Assembly: GCF_003129905.1 (NCBI RefSeq)
Contig: NZ_QFFM01000007.1
Location: forward strand, 1-64,000
DNA: 64,000 bases
Origin: Bifidobacterium callitrichidarum
GTDB lineage: Bacteria; Actinomycetota; Actinomycetes; Actinomycetales; Bifidobacteriaceae
Direction: 5' to 3'
Shown here: piece by piece, positions 49,440-58,521 of the stretch
Layout of the letters: each line of letters begins with the position of its first letter
Position numbering within the stretch: position 1 is the stretch's first letter
The notes under the pieces: generated by a model
What the model was told of the DNA's origin: nothing
What the model saw: the letters and a program-made list of their open reading frames with translations, nothing else
Database searches by the model: none
Program-made: the position numbers and the translations under genes

Positions 49440-51008
49440 ATGAAGATGTTCTTTCCGAAACTTGGTCTGGATATGGCCTTTCCCCACAGGGACAAAGGGC
49501 AGCAGTCTTTAATTCGTGGACGGCATCGTGTGTCCACCACAGCGGCGACTCTTCCGTCAGGCAAGACGGCACGACTTGTGCTGATGTGGATAAGTACCAG
49601 TCTCATTCAGCAGGATGGATGCGTTGATGCCAGAACAGGACGTATAAGTCGTTCTGGCTTGCGGGAGTTTATGGCCCGGGCGGGCGTTAGCGTTGGCGGT
49701 CGGCAATACGATCGCGTAGAACGCCAGCTCTCATTACTGCTTAGCTGCCGATACTCCGAACACGACGGCCAGCGTTGGCGGTCGTTATCAGTCTCACGTC
49801 AAAACAAGCAGGGAGAAGTCGTGTTGACGCGACAGTTCATGCATCGCCTGGCCCATGTCATTAGCGTGGATTCCTCGATAGTACGGCAACTGCGGTCATC
49901 CATGTCTGTAGACCTGTACCTTATCGCACGGCGACAGCCTGCCGGAGCATCTGTTAGTTATGACGACTTGTACGCCATAACTGGTAATGGTGGGCGCAAT
50001 CGTTTCAGGCAGACGGTAACCGCAGCGGCCCAAGAGCTTGAAAAGACAACAATCGGTGCTATCCGTATAGCCGCTAATGGCTTTACCGTGTTAAACGACC
50101 TCACTCCGGTGCAAGACACTGAGATGGAATGGGACGATTCGTTACCCGCACGCTGTCTCTGGCATCACGAAAATGGGCTGCGGCTATACCTGGGGGATGC
50201 AAAAGCAGTTATGAGCGAATTCCCCGCGCGAAGCATTGATTGCGTTGTCACGTCCCCGCCCTATTTCAATCAGCGAAACTACAGCGGTGGCCGTAGGGAA
50301 ATAGGCCGCGAGGATACGAGCGACGCATATATTAAGAATCTCGTCGGCGTATTCCATGAGGTAAAGCGCATACTGGCGGATGACGGTACTCTGTGGCTGA
50401 ATATTGATGATTGCTATTCGACAGGAGATGCACGCGACCCCGCTCCTGCGCACTCTCTGATGGGACTTCCTTGGCGGATGGCTCTCGCTATGATGCAGGA
50501 TGGATGGCTGTTGCGTAACGAAGTCATCTGGCATAAAACACGAGTGCTTCCCGGCGCGTCAGGCAATCGATTGAACCATAATCATGAACAGATTTTCCTG
50601 TTCACCAAGACCGCTGAGAACGTTTACAACATAGATGATGTGCGCGTTCCTTTGACCGACGTTTCCAAGAAGAGACTCCAGTACACTAATCTTGCCGGTT
50701 CCGATCGCGGCAGCGGCGGAACCAAAACCATCAAAGCGGTCGGCGACATTGAAGTCGGTCGGAATCTAAGAGATGTCTGGCCAATATGTCCGGCTTATTC
50801 GCATGATGCTCATTTTGCCGTCTTCCCAATAGAAATACCCGAACGATGCATCAGGGCGGGATGCAAACGTAATGGCGTCGTGCTGGACCCATTCAGCGGA
50901 AGCGGCACAACCGGACTCGCAGCGCGATCGCTTGGCCGTAAGTACGTGGGCATTGACCTCAATGAGGATTACCTAATGCAATCAAAGCGAAAGATAGTGG
51001 GCAACTGA
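49440..51008 (+). CDS. RepA-like initiator domain fused to a DNA methyltransferase
   Basis: The 522-aa protein has two parts. Residues about 20-220 resemble plasmid RepA (RPA-type winged-helix initiator): LPSGKTARLVLMWISTSLIQ, SGLREFMARAGVSVGGRQYD, VDLYLIARRQ, VSYDDLYAITG and RFRQTVTAAAQELEK. Residues about 235-522 are a beta-class methyltransferase with TSPPY at 271-275 (SPPY is common in N4-cytosine enzymes) and DPFSGSGTTGLAARSLGRKY at 483-502. The ATG 49440 has GGAG five bases upstream; the frame is open further upstream but overlaps mod antisense. It is divergent from mod and the last gene before ychF. It may mark the element's origin or protect it from restriction; this is inference. Confidence 0.78.
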   Translation: MKMFFPKLGLDMAFPHRDKGQQSLIRGRHRVSTTAATLPSGKTARLVLMWISTSLIQQDGCVDARTGRISRSGLREFMARAGVSVGGRQYDRVERQLSLLLSCRYSEHDGQRWRSLSVSRQNKQGEVVLTRQFMHRLAHVISVDSSIVRQLRSSMSVDLYLIARRQPAGASVSYDDLYAITGNGGRNRFRQTVTAAAQELEKTTIGAIRIAANGFTVLNDLTPVQDTEMEWDDSLPARCLWHHENGLRLYLGDAKAVMSEFPARSIDCVVTSPPYFNQRNYSGGRREIGREDTSDAYIKNLVGVFHEVKRILADDGTLWLNIDDCYSTGDARDPAPAHSLMGLPWRMALAMMQDGWLLRNEVIWHKTRVLPGASGNRLNHNHEQIFLFTKTAENVYNIDDVRVPLTDVSKKRLQYTNLAGSDRGSGGTKTIKAVGDIEVGRNLRDVWPICPAYSHDAHFAVFPIEIPERCIRAGCKRNGVVLDPFSGSGTTGLAARSLGRKYVGIDLNEDYLMQSKRKIVGN

Positions 51009-51033
51009 CCAGAACCCATACGATAGGCCAACA

Positions 51034-51075
51034 AGATGGGGCGGCATCGAACGTGGATTCGATGCCGCCCCATCT
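51034..51075. terminator. 18-bp-stem bidirectional hairpin
   Basis: AGATGGGGCGGCATCGAA pairs perfectly with 51058-51075 around the 6-nt loop CGTGGA, between the convergent methyltransferase and ychF genes. There is no T-run on either side. Confidence 0.6.
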
Positions 51076-51083
51076 ATGTCCGG

Positions 51084-51144
51084 CTTGTCAAAACTTGTAC
51101 AAAAACATGCCGACACGCCGTGGTTTTTGACAAATTTTGACAAG
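51084..51144. repeat. TTTTGACAA repeat cluster near the right attachment site
   Basis: CTTGTCAAAA (51084-51093) is inverted relative to TTTTGACAAG (51135-51144), and TTTTGACAA also occurs at 51125-51133. The TTTGACA core matches the dyad at 36155-36174 beside the other end of the element. Confidence 0.55.
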
Positions 51145-51163
51145 CGAAAATCGTTGGAATTAC

Positions 51164-52258
<1,095 letters not shown>

Positions 52259-52329
52259 GATTCCTTAGCTTAGCCGCGACACCGCCCAACCCGGCGGCGA
52301 CCGAGCGGTCTCAGCGCGTGTGGCAGGAA

Positions 52330-52379
52330 CTCCCCTCGGCCGTCGTCGATGAAGGCTCCCCTCGGGGGAAGGGAGCCGA
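52330..52379. repeat. Intergenic palindromic repeat, short form
   Basis: CTCCCCTCGGCCGTCGTCGA is followed by GGCTCCCCTCG and GGGAGCC, between proC and ychF. It belongs to the dispersed GGCTCCCCT family but is less regular. Confidence 0.6.
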
Positions 52380-52390
52380 TCACACGGAGG

Positions 52391-53209
52391 TTAGCCGACG
52401 ATGGCGTCCACGGCGTCGATCACCGCGCCGCGGAACCCGTCCTTCTCCAACCGGGCCACGCCCTTGATGGTGGTGCCGCCGGGTGAGCAGACCGCATCCT
52501 TCATGGCACCCGGGTGCGTGCCGGTTGCCATGTAGAGCGCACCCACGCCTTCGACCATCTTGGCGGCGAGACGGTACGCGGTCGCGCGCTGCAGGCCGTA
52601 CTGCACGCCGGCGTCGCCCAGCGCCTCGATGTACATGTCCGTGAATGCGGGCGCGCAGCCGGCCACCACCATAGCGATGTTCATGTGCGCGGAATCCACG
52701 CGCTCGATGAGGCTGATCGGCTCGAACAGCTTCTCGAAGATGCGGGTCTCCTCGTCGGTCAGCGTGTTGTCCGTTTCGGTCACGAGCACGCCCTTGCCCA
52801 CGGCCATCGGGGTGTTCGGAATGGTGCACTGGATATGGATGTCCGTGGGGGCCGCGTCCTCGCCGTCCTCACCGGCGAACAACAACTGGTACTTCTTGAG
52901 ATCCCAACCGGCCGCGATGGAGACCACGATCTTGCCGGGGCGGGCGAGTTCCCCGGCCAACGGCTTAATCACGGTTTCAATCTGGTAGGGCTTGATGGCG
53001 ATAACCACCACGTCGGCGGCGGCCACCACTTCGATGGGGTTGTGCAACGGCCGGGCACCCACTTCGGCGCAGGTCCGTTCCAGTTTGTCGTAGTGGGCGG
53101 CGCAAGCCACGATCTGCCCGCCGTTGACCACGCCGGCGTCGACCAGCCCCCTGGCGATGGCCTGGGCCATGTTGCCGTATCCGATGAATCCGATGGTGAG
53201 ATTGCTCAT
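52391..53209 (-). CDS. proC: Pyrroline-5-carboxylate reductase
   Basis: The 272-aa protein has the N-terminal NAD(P)-binding fold (IGFIGYGNMAQAIARGL), VVVIAIKPYQI, the conserved IPNTPMAVGKGV and the C-terminal dimer region with SPGGTTIKGVARLEKDGFRGAV. It makes the last step of proline synthesis, reducing pyrroline-5-carboxylate. The insert GEDGEDAAPTD near residue 113 is longer than in most homologues. It lies downstream of the S33 peptidase gene on the same strand. Confidence 0.95.
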   Translation of the reverse strand: MSNLTIGFIGYGNMAQAIARGLVDAGVVNGGQIVACAAHYDKLERTCAEVGARPLHNPIEVVAAADVVVIAIKPYQIETVIKPLAGELARPGKIVVSIAAGWDLKKYQLLFAGEDGEDAAPTDIHIQCTIPNTPMAVGKGVLVTETDNTLTDEETRIFEKLFEPISLIERVDSAHMNIAMVVAGCAPAFTDMYIEALGDAGVQYGLQRATAYRLAAKMVEGVGALYMATGTHPGAMKDAVCSPGGTTIKGVARLEKDGFRGAVIDAVDAIVG

Positions 53210-53254
53210 ACAATGCCTTCTTTCATACGGTCTTTCATGCGGGTTTCCGCGGAA

Positions 53255-54712
53255 TCAGAAGAGTTCCTCGAGGTCGCCGCGATTCAAAGCCTCGTTCCAC
53301 AGATGCTTGAACACCAGCGAACCGTGCAGTCCGTCATGCTCGAATTCGTTGGTCACCCAGGCGTGGCTGTTGCCCACGCGGCTCAGCGTGTCGAGCTGCA
53401 TGCCGGAGTCCACGTACATGTCGTCGAAGTAGACGGCGGCCTGCAGCGGCACTTCGTTGCGGGCCAGCTGATCCTCGTCGTAGATCACGCCGAATCGCGT
53501 GTCCTCCATGAGCACGTCCATAGCGGGCTTGAACGGGCGCAGCGCACTCTCTTGCTCGAACATCCACGGGAACATCGCCTCGCCGGTGAAGTTGAGCGGG
53601 CGCACATCGGTGCCGAACTCGGGCCGGCTGTCGCGCACGCGCTGCGCGGCCCAGCGGATGGGTTCGTCCAGCTCGCCGTTGGCGTAGATGAACTCCTGCA
53701 GCGGCCAGTACAGCGGGCGGGAGGAGGTGGCGTTCATCACCTTGGCCAGGAACTCGTCGGAAAGATCGGCGTCCGCACAGGACGAACCGTCACCGGTCAG
53801 GAAGGCGTCGTCGAGAATCCAATGCACCCGTTCGAAGCTCGGCTTCATGCCGAAATCGGAACCAAGGCACTGCAGCCGTTCCACGGTCAACGGATCGCCG
53901 TTCGGCAGCAGCGGGAATCCATGGGCGGCCATGCCGGCGATCAACCCCAACCGGTGGTCGACGTCGGTTTCGGCCATGGAGCCAAGCACCGAATCGTTCA
54001 GCTTCGCGGTGAATTTGGCAACGTCCTCCACGGTCGGCAGCTTGTCCGCCAGGGTTTCCACGCGCTCCACGTCCTGCGGGTAGCGCGCATAGAACTGCGC
54101 TGTCTTACAGGCCATGCGCGGGAACGTGTGCTCGTACACTTCGGTGGCGTCGGCCGGCACGTGCGGGATGCCGCCGGTGGTGAAGCTGGCGATTACGCCG
54201 GCCGGGAACAGTGACAGGTAGGTGAGCGTCAGGAATCCGCCGTAGCTCTGGCCCATCGTGACCCACTTGCGTCCGCCGAATTCGGCCAGGCGCAGGTGTT
54301 CGAAGTCACGCACGATGGAGTCGGCCAGGAACTTCTTCAAGTAGTCGGCCTGTGCACGGGCGTCCGCACCGGTGGCGGACAGGCGGGCCATGGTGTGCGT
54401 GTCCACGCGGGAGGAACGTCCGGTGCCGCGCTGGTCAGGCAGGATCACGCGGAAATGTTTGGTGGCCTCCTCGATCCAGCCGTCGCTGGTCGGGCTGTTG
54501 AGTCGTGGACCTGCGCCGCCGGGGCCGCCCTGCAGGAAGACGAGCAGCGGCAGGTCGTCGTGCACGTGTTCGGGCGTGGTGACCACCCGGTAGAACAGTT
54601 TGATGGTTTCGCCGTCGAATGCCTGACCGGGTTCATGGCCGGTCCAGTCCAGCGGCACATCGATGGAGTGGTCCTCGATGGCGAGGCCGGGTACATAGTA
54701 TTTGCTCAGCAT
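53255..54712 (-). CDS. Alpha/beta-hydrolase peptidase (S33, prolyl aminopeptidase-like)
   Basis: The 485-aa protein is an S33-family hydrolase: the oxyanion region LVFLQGGPGGAGPR, DQRGTGRS, and the nucleophile Ser in GQSYGGFLTLTYL; the His near the end (EFEHDGLHG) is a candidate catalytic residue. It matches the larger proline iminopeptidase type that removes N-terminal Pro or other residues from peptides. I start at ATG 54712 (MLSKYYVPG), with AAGG eight bases upstream. It precedes proC on the same strand, consistent with proline metabolism. Confidence 0.88.
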   Translation of the reverse strand: MLSKYYVPGLAIEDHSIDVPLDWTGHEPGQAFDGETIKLFYRVVTTPEHVHDDLPLLVFLQGGPGGAGPRLNSPTSDGWIEEATKHFRVILPDQRGTGRSSRVDTHTMARLSATGADARAQADYLKKFLADSIVRDFEHLRLAEFGGRKWVTMGQSYGGFLTLTYLSLFPAGVIASFTTGGIPHVPADATEVYEHTFPRMACKTAQFYARYPQDVERVETLADKLPTVEDVAKFTAKLNDSVLGSMAETDVDHRLGLIAGMAAHGFPLLPNGDPLTVERLQCLGSDFGMKPSFERVHWILDDAFLTGDGSSCADADLSDEFLAKVMNATSSRPLYWPLQEFIYANGELDEPIRWAAQRVRDSRPEFGTDVRPLNFTGEAMFPWMFEQESALRPFKPAMDVLMEDTRFGVIYDEDQLARNEVPLQAAVYFDDMYVDSGMQLDTLSRVGNSHAWVTNEFEHDGLHGSLVFKHLWNEALNRGDLEELF

Positions 54713-54793
54713 GGTCATGTCCTTGACTCTAGCCCACAAATCAATCCTGCGGGTGATACCGGCTGGCTTGCGGACGGGTTAGCCTTGGGGACT

Positions 54794-57334
54794 ATGGAAA
54801 CTCTGGGGTGGTTTGCGCGCGCCCGCGCCTGGTTCGCCGGTAAGTCGGGCCGCACGCTGGTATTCGATGCGCTGCTGGGCGTGATCTTCGTCGGTCTGTC
54901 CGTGCCGATAATCTCCAGCACGGCTTCGGAGACCAATCCCGGTCTGCTGTTCTCCTCATCCACGCTTTCGATGATGCTTTGGGAACTGCCGATCGTGGTG
55001 CCCATGACGTTGCGCCGAGTACGTCCCGAACTTGCCGCGTGGTTGTACGTGGGGTTGACCGCCGTCCATCTGTTGGCCGGTCCGGCAGCGGTGTACAGCG
55101 ACTTTCTGGCCCCGGTGCTGTTGTATTCGGTGCTCGTGTACGGCAGAACGCGGCATACGATGCGATTCGTGGTGGCGGCGTTCACGATGAGCCTGCTGAC
55201 CGGAGCGGTGTGGTCGGCTGCGTTCAATCTGGGCCCGCTGTTCGGTACCGGTGACGCCGGCACCATCGCCTGGACCGGCTGGCTGCCCACCGCCACAACC
55301 CTGCCGGTATGTCCGGGGATTTCCTCGATCGATGCCGTCAGTTCCACGTCCGGTTCCTGCGGTGTAAAAATACTGGAGGACGCCGCCGTACTGGCCGCGA
55401 TAATCGGCGTCAGCATGCTCAGTGTGACCGTGATGGCGTTCTGGCAGCGGGCCCGACGGGCCACGGTGGAGGCCATGCGGGAGCGTAATGCCTCGATTAT
55501 CGCGCGAGAGGCCGAGGAGACGCGCATCGCCGCGCTGGCGGAACGCGCGCGCATCGCCCGCGACATGCATGACGTGGTGGCGCATACGTTGTCCACGATT
55601 ATCGTGCAGTCGGACGGCGGACGATATGCGGGTGCCGCCGATCTTGAGGTCGCGCGGAAGACCATGGGTACGATCCGGCATGAGGCCGAACGCGCGCAGC
55701 ATGACATGCAGCGGCTGTTCTCCGTGTTCGGCACGCATGCCGGCAACGGATATCAGGACATCCCCTCGCTGCTCGACGGGTCCGTGGCCGTCTCCCGCAG
55801 CGTGTCCGGGCAGGTCAGCCCGGACCGTCTCGGCGCGAAGGCGAGCGAGGCCGTGTTCCGTCTAGTACAGGAGTCGTTGACGAACACGCGCAAGCACGCG
55901 GGTCCCGGTGCCCGTGCCGTGATTGATGAAATCTGGTCGGACGACATGTTGTCCATTACGATTGCGGACAACGGTCGCGGGGCCGCTTCGGCCGTGGACG
56001 GGCATACGCCGGGCTACGGGCTGATCGGCATGCGCGAGCGCATCGGATCGGTGGGCGGCAGCGTCACGGCCGGACCGGGACCGAACGGCGGGTTCATCGT
56101 GACGGCGACCATTCCGCTCTCCCCCGCGGTTGGCACCGAAGGCAACGCCGTCCCCCGGGACGCCTCCAAGGGCGTCGAATCGAACGGACACCGCTGCGGC
56201 AGCCATTCCAACGGTGATGGACAATCCGGCACGGCGCCCGGCAGCGACGAGGCCCATACGCGGACGAGCGTCATGTCCTTCACGCCGTTCTCCCACGCCT
56301 GGGCGCGGCTATGGTCCGGAATGCGAACGTTCGCCCGGAAGCTCAAGTCCAAGCCGCTCGATCAGGGCGACGGATATGGACTGAATTGGATCGGACGGCT
56401 GTCCCAATGGACCGAACGCCACTATCTGCTGGTGGATTCGGCATGCGCCGTGGTGCTGATGATGCTGTTCGATTCGGCCACGTTCGGCGATCTGCACTGG
56501 CAGACGGCCTATGGATCGGGGCTTCCGCACCCGGTGGCCACGGCGATGACCGTCATCCTGCTGGCACCGCTGGCGTTCCGCCGCCGTTTCCCGGAGGCCA
56601 GCGCGCTGGCCGTGGCAATCATGGGGTTCCTGCAGCTGCTGGTCGTGCCTACCGTACTCACCATCGACATGTTCGCGTTGGTGTTCGTGTATTCGGCGGT
56701 GTTGTACGGCCGGGAACGGGCGTGGCGCTGGGTGGGCGCGGCGCTGGTGATCGATGCGTGGATGTTCGGCGTCAAGGTGATGACCGGATGGAATGGCGAG
56801 AATTCGTTGGCCCGATTCGTGCTGTCCTCCGACTACGGAACGCTGAACAAGTGGGGTATCGTGCTTTCCGGACTGCTGCCGGGTGGCATGGTGATGCTAG
56901 CCGGGTTTGCGTGCATCGCGGCCGCCCGGTGGATCCGTTCGCGTGGGTCGAACGCGCTGGTGCTACAGCAGCGCGAGGATGCGTTGCGTGCCGAGCGGGA
57001 GCGGCAGAAGGTGTTGGCGGCGAACTTGGAACGCGAACGCATCGGTGCCGCCATGCAGGCCGAAGTGATGGCCACGTTGGAATCGGTGATTGTCCAGGCC
57101 GATGAGGGCCTGACCATGCTGAACGCCTCCCCTGCCCCTGACGGCACACAAATCGCGGCTTCGTTCGCGGCGATCGGCGCGCGTGGCCGTGCAGCGCTGG
57201 CCCATATGCGCGGATTGTTGAAGGTGCTGCGCGAGACCGGCTTCAGCGACGAGGCGCATGCGGGCGTGCAGCCGTCGATGCAGCTTGCGCCGGCGGCGTC
57301 GCTGGACAGTCAGCTGCATGCGGCCGCGCACTGA
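54794..57334 (+). CDS. Sensor histidine kinase fused to a second, degenerate kinase half
   Basis: The 846-aa protein has a membrane domain of several segments (1-220), a HisKA_3 region with His259 in RARIARDMHDVVAHTL, and an ATPase domain (ESLTNTRKHAG, ADNGRGAA, GYGLIGMRERI). After a linker near 440-510 comes a second set of membrane segments (about 545-720), then a HisKA_3-like helix (RERIGAAMQAEVMATLESVIVQ) in which the His is replaced by Gln755, with no ATPase domain after it. The second half could act as a sensor or dimerisation partner. The ATG follows GGGGACT. Its regulator lies downstream. Confidence 0.85.
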   Translation: METLGWFARARAWFAGKSGRTLVFDALLGVIFVGLSVPIISSTASETNPGLLFSSSTLSMMLWELPIVVPMTLRRVRPELAAWLYVGLTAVHLLAGPAAVYSDFLAPVLLYSVLVYGRTRHTMRFVVAAFTMSLLTGAVWSAAFNLGPLFGTGDAGTIAWTGWLPTATTLPVCPGISSIDAVSSTSGSCGVKILEDAAVLAAIIGVSMLSVTVMAFWQRARRATVEAMRERNASIIAREAEETRIAALAERARIARDMHDVVAHTLSTIIVQSDGGRYAGAADLEVARKTMGTIRHEAERAQHDMQRLFSVFGTHAGNGYQDIPSLLDGSVAVSRSVSGQVSPDRLGAKASEAVFRLVQESLTNTRKHAGPGARAVIDEIWSDDMLSITIADNGRGAASAVDGHTPGYGLIGMRERIGSVGGSVTAGPGPNGGFIVTATIPLSPAVGTEGNAVPRDASKGVESNGHRCGSHSNGDGQSGTAPGSDEAHTRTSVMSFTPFSHAWARLWSGMRTFARKLKSKPLDQGDGYGLNWIGRLSQWTERHYLLVDSACAVVLMMLFDSATFGDLHWQTAYGSGLPHPVATAMTVILLAPLAFRRRFPEASALAVAIMGFLQLLVVPTVLTIDMFALVFVYSAVLYGRERAWRWVGAALVIDAWMFGVKVMTGWNGENSLARFVLSSDYGTLNKWGIVLSGLLPGGMVMLAGFACIAAARWIRSRGSNALVLQQREDALRAERERQKVLAANLERERIGAAMQAEVMATLESVIVQADEGLTMLNASPAPDGTQIAASFAAIGARGRAALAHMRGLLKVLRETGFSDEAHAGVQPSMQLAPAASLDSQLHAAAH

Positions 57335-57530
57335 CCGCGATTCCCGAAAAGCAAAGCTCCGTTAAGACCAAGAACAGCGCGATCCCTGCCGCTCGGACTT
57401 GTGGCCGAAAGAGCTATCGGCGGAGTCATCCGAGAGATCGCCTGCTTGGTCACATATCAATCAATATTCAGGGAATAATCAGGGTGGCTGCAAACCGTCG
57501 TCCGCAGGAGGAATGGATAGAGTGGAAGGC

Positions 57531-58328
57531 ATGAACGAAAGCAACAGCATTCGCGTGGTCATCGCGGACGATCAGGAACTGGTCCGCGCCGGATTCGCCA
57601 TGGTGATCGGCTCGCAGCCGGATATGGACGTGGTCGGACAGGCCGGCGACGGCGGCGAAGCCGTGACGCTGGCCGAAGCGCTGCACCCGGATGTGGTGCT
57701 GATGGATGTGCGCATGCCCGGCATGGACGGGATCGAGGCCACAAGGCGCATCACCGCGCTGACGTCCGATGATGCGCTCCCCCGCTCCACGCGCGTGATC
57801 ATCCTGACCACGTTCGATTTGGACGAATATGTGATGGCGGCAATCAACGCCGGCGCATCCGGATTCCTGTTGAAGGACACGGAGCCGGAAACGCTGCTCA
57901 ATTCGATTCGCACGGTGTTCAACGGCAATGCGATCATCGCGCCGTCCGCCACGAAGCGGCTTATCGAGAAGATGATGCAGGACGGCTATGCCACGGGAAA
58001 TGCACCGGATCATGCAGCGAATGCCGGCATTCCTGGGGCCGGCACCGGCACCGGAAGCTCCCCTACCGCCGGAAACCCGTCAGTGGGTGCCGCGGTCGCG
58101 AACGACCCCCACCCGGTCTACACCGACCCGGAGCTGGAGCTGCTCACCGACCGCGAACGCGAGGTGCTGGTGGAGATCGCCCACGGATTGAGCAATCAGG
58201 AGATCGCGGACAAACTGTTCATCTCCCTGCCTACGGTCAAAACCCATGTGGCGCATATCCTGGCCAAAATCAACGCCCGCGACCGCGTCCAGGCCGTCGT
58301 CTTCGCCTACGACAACCGGCTGGTATAG
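57531..58328 (+). CDS. NarL/LuxR-family response regulator
   Basis: The 265-aa regulator has a receiver domain (DD near residue 14, Asp59 in VLMDVRMPGMDG, Lys in FLLKDTEP) and a C-terminal LuxR helix-turn-helix (LTDREREVLVEIAHGLSNQEIADKLFISLPTVKTH), joined by a Gly/Ala/Pro-rich linker of about 40 residues. It is the partner of the fused kinase upstream (196-bp gap) and may control the ABC exporter encoded convergently next door. ATG 57513, behind AGGAGG at very short spacing, is an alternative start. Confidence 0.9.
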   Translation: MNESNSIRVVIADDQELVRAGFAMVIGSQPDMDVVGQAGDGGEAVTLAEALHPDVVLMDVRMPGMDGIEATRRITALTSDDALPRSTRVIILTTFDLDEYVMAAINAGASGFLLKDTEPETLLNSIRTVFNGNAIIAPSATKRLIEKMMQDGYATGNAPDHAANAGIPGAGTGTGSSPTAGNPSVGAAVANDPHPVYTDPELELLTDREREVLVEIAHGLSNQEIADKLFISLPTVKTHVAHILAKINARDRVQAVVFAYDNRLV

Positions 58329-58337
58329 AGCTTTTTC

Positions 58338-58388
58338 TGGCTCCCCTCTCTGAGGGGAGCTGTCGTCGTAGACGACTGAGGGGAGCCA
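58338..58388. repeat. Intergenic palindromic repeat, short form (regular copy)
   Basis: TGGCTCCCCTCTCTGAGGGGAG forms one hairpin and CGTCGTAGACGACTGAGGGGAGCCA closes an outer TGGCTCCCCT stem, giving a clover-like double hairpin. It may also terminate transcription of the response regulator gene. Confidence 0.75.
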
Positions 58389-58400
58389 GATTTTGCATCT

Positions 58401-58426
58401 GTCAGGCTTCGGCTAGAGCCTCCACC
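58401..58426 (-). repeat. Duplicated 3' end of the permease gene
   Basis: A 26-bp perfect direct repeat of 58521-58546, which encodes the last residues (VEALAEA) and stop of the FtsX-type permease. It lies exactly 120 bp beyond the real gene end. The 94 bp between the copies contain a CGGGAAGTCC-AGT-GGACTTCCCG hairpin (58442-58464). Confidence 0.75.
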
Positions 58427-58521
58427 AGCTGAGCCGTGAAGCGGGAAGTCCAGTGGACTTCCCGTAGGCGAAGTGAGCGGCTATGCCGCGAAGGCCGCCG
58501 GTGGAGCGGCGGCCGATGCCG

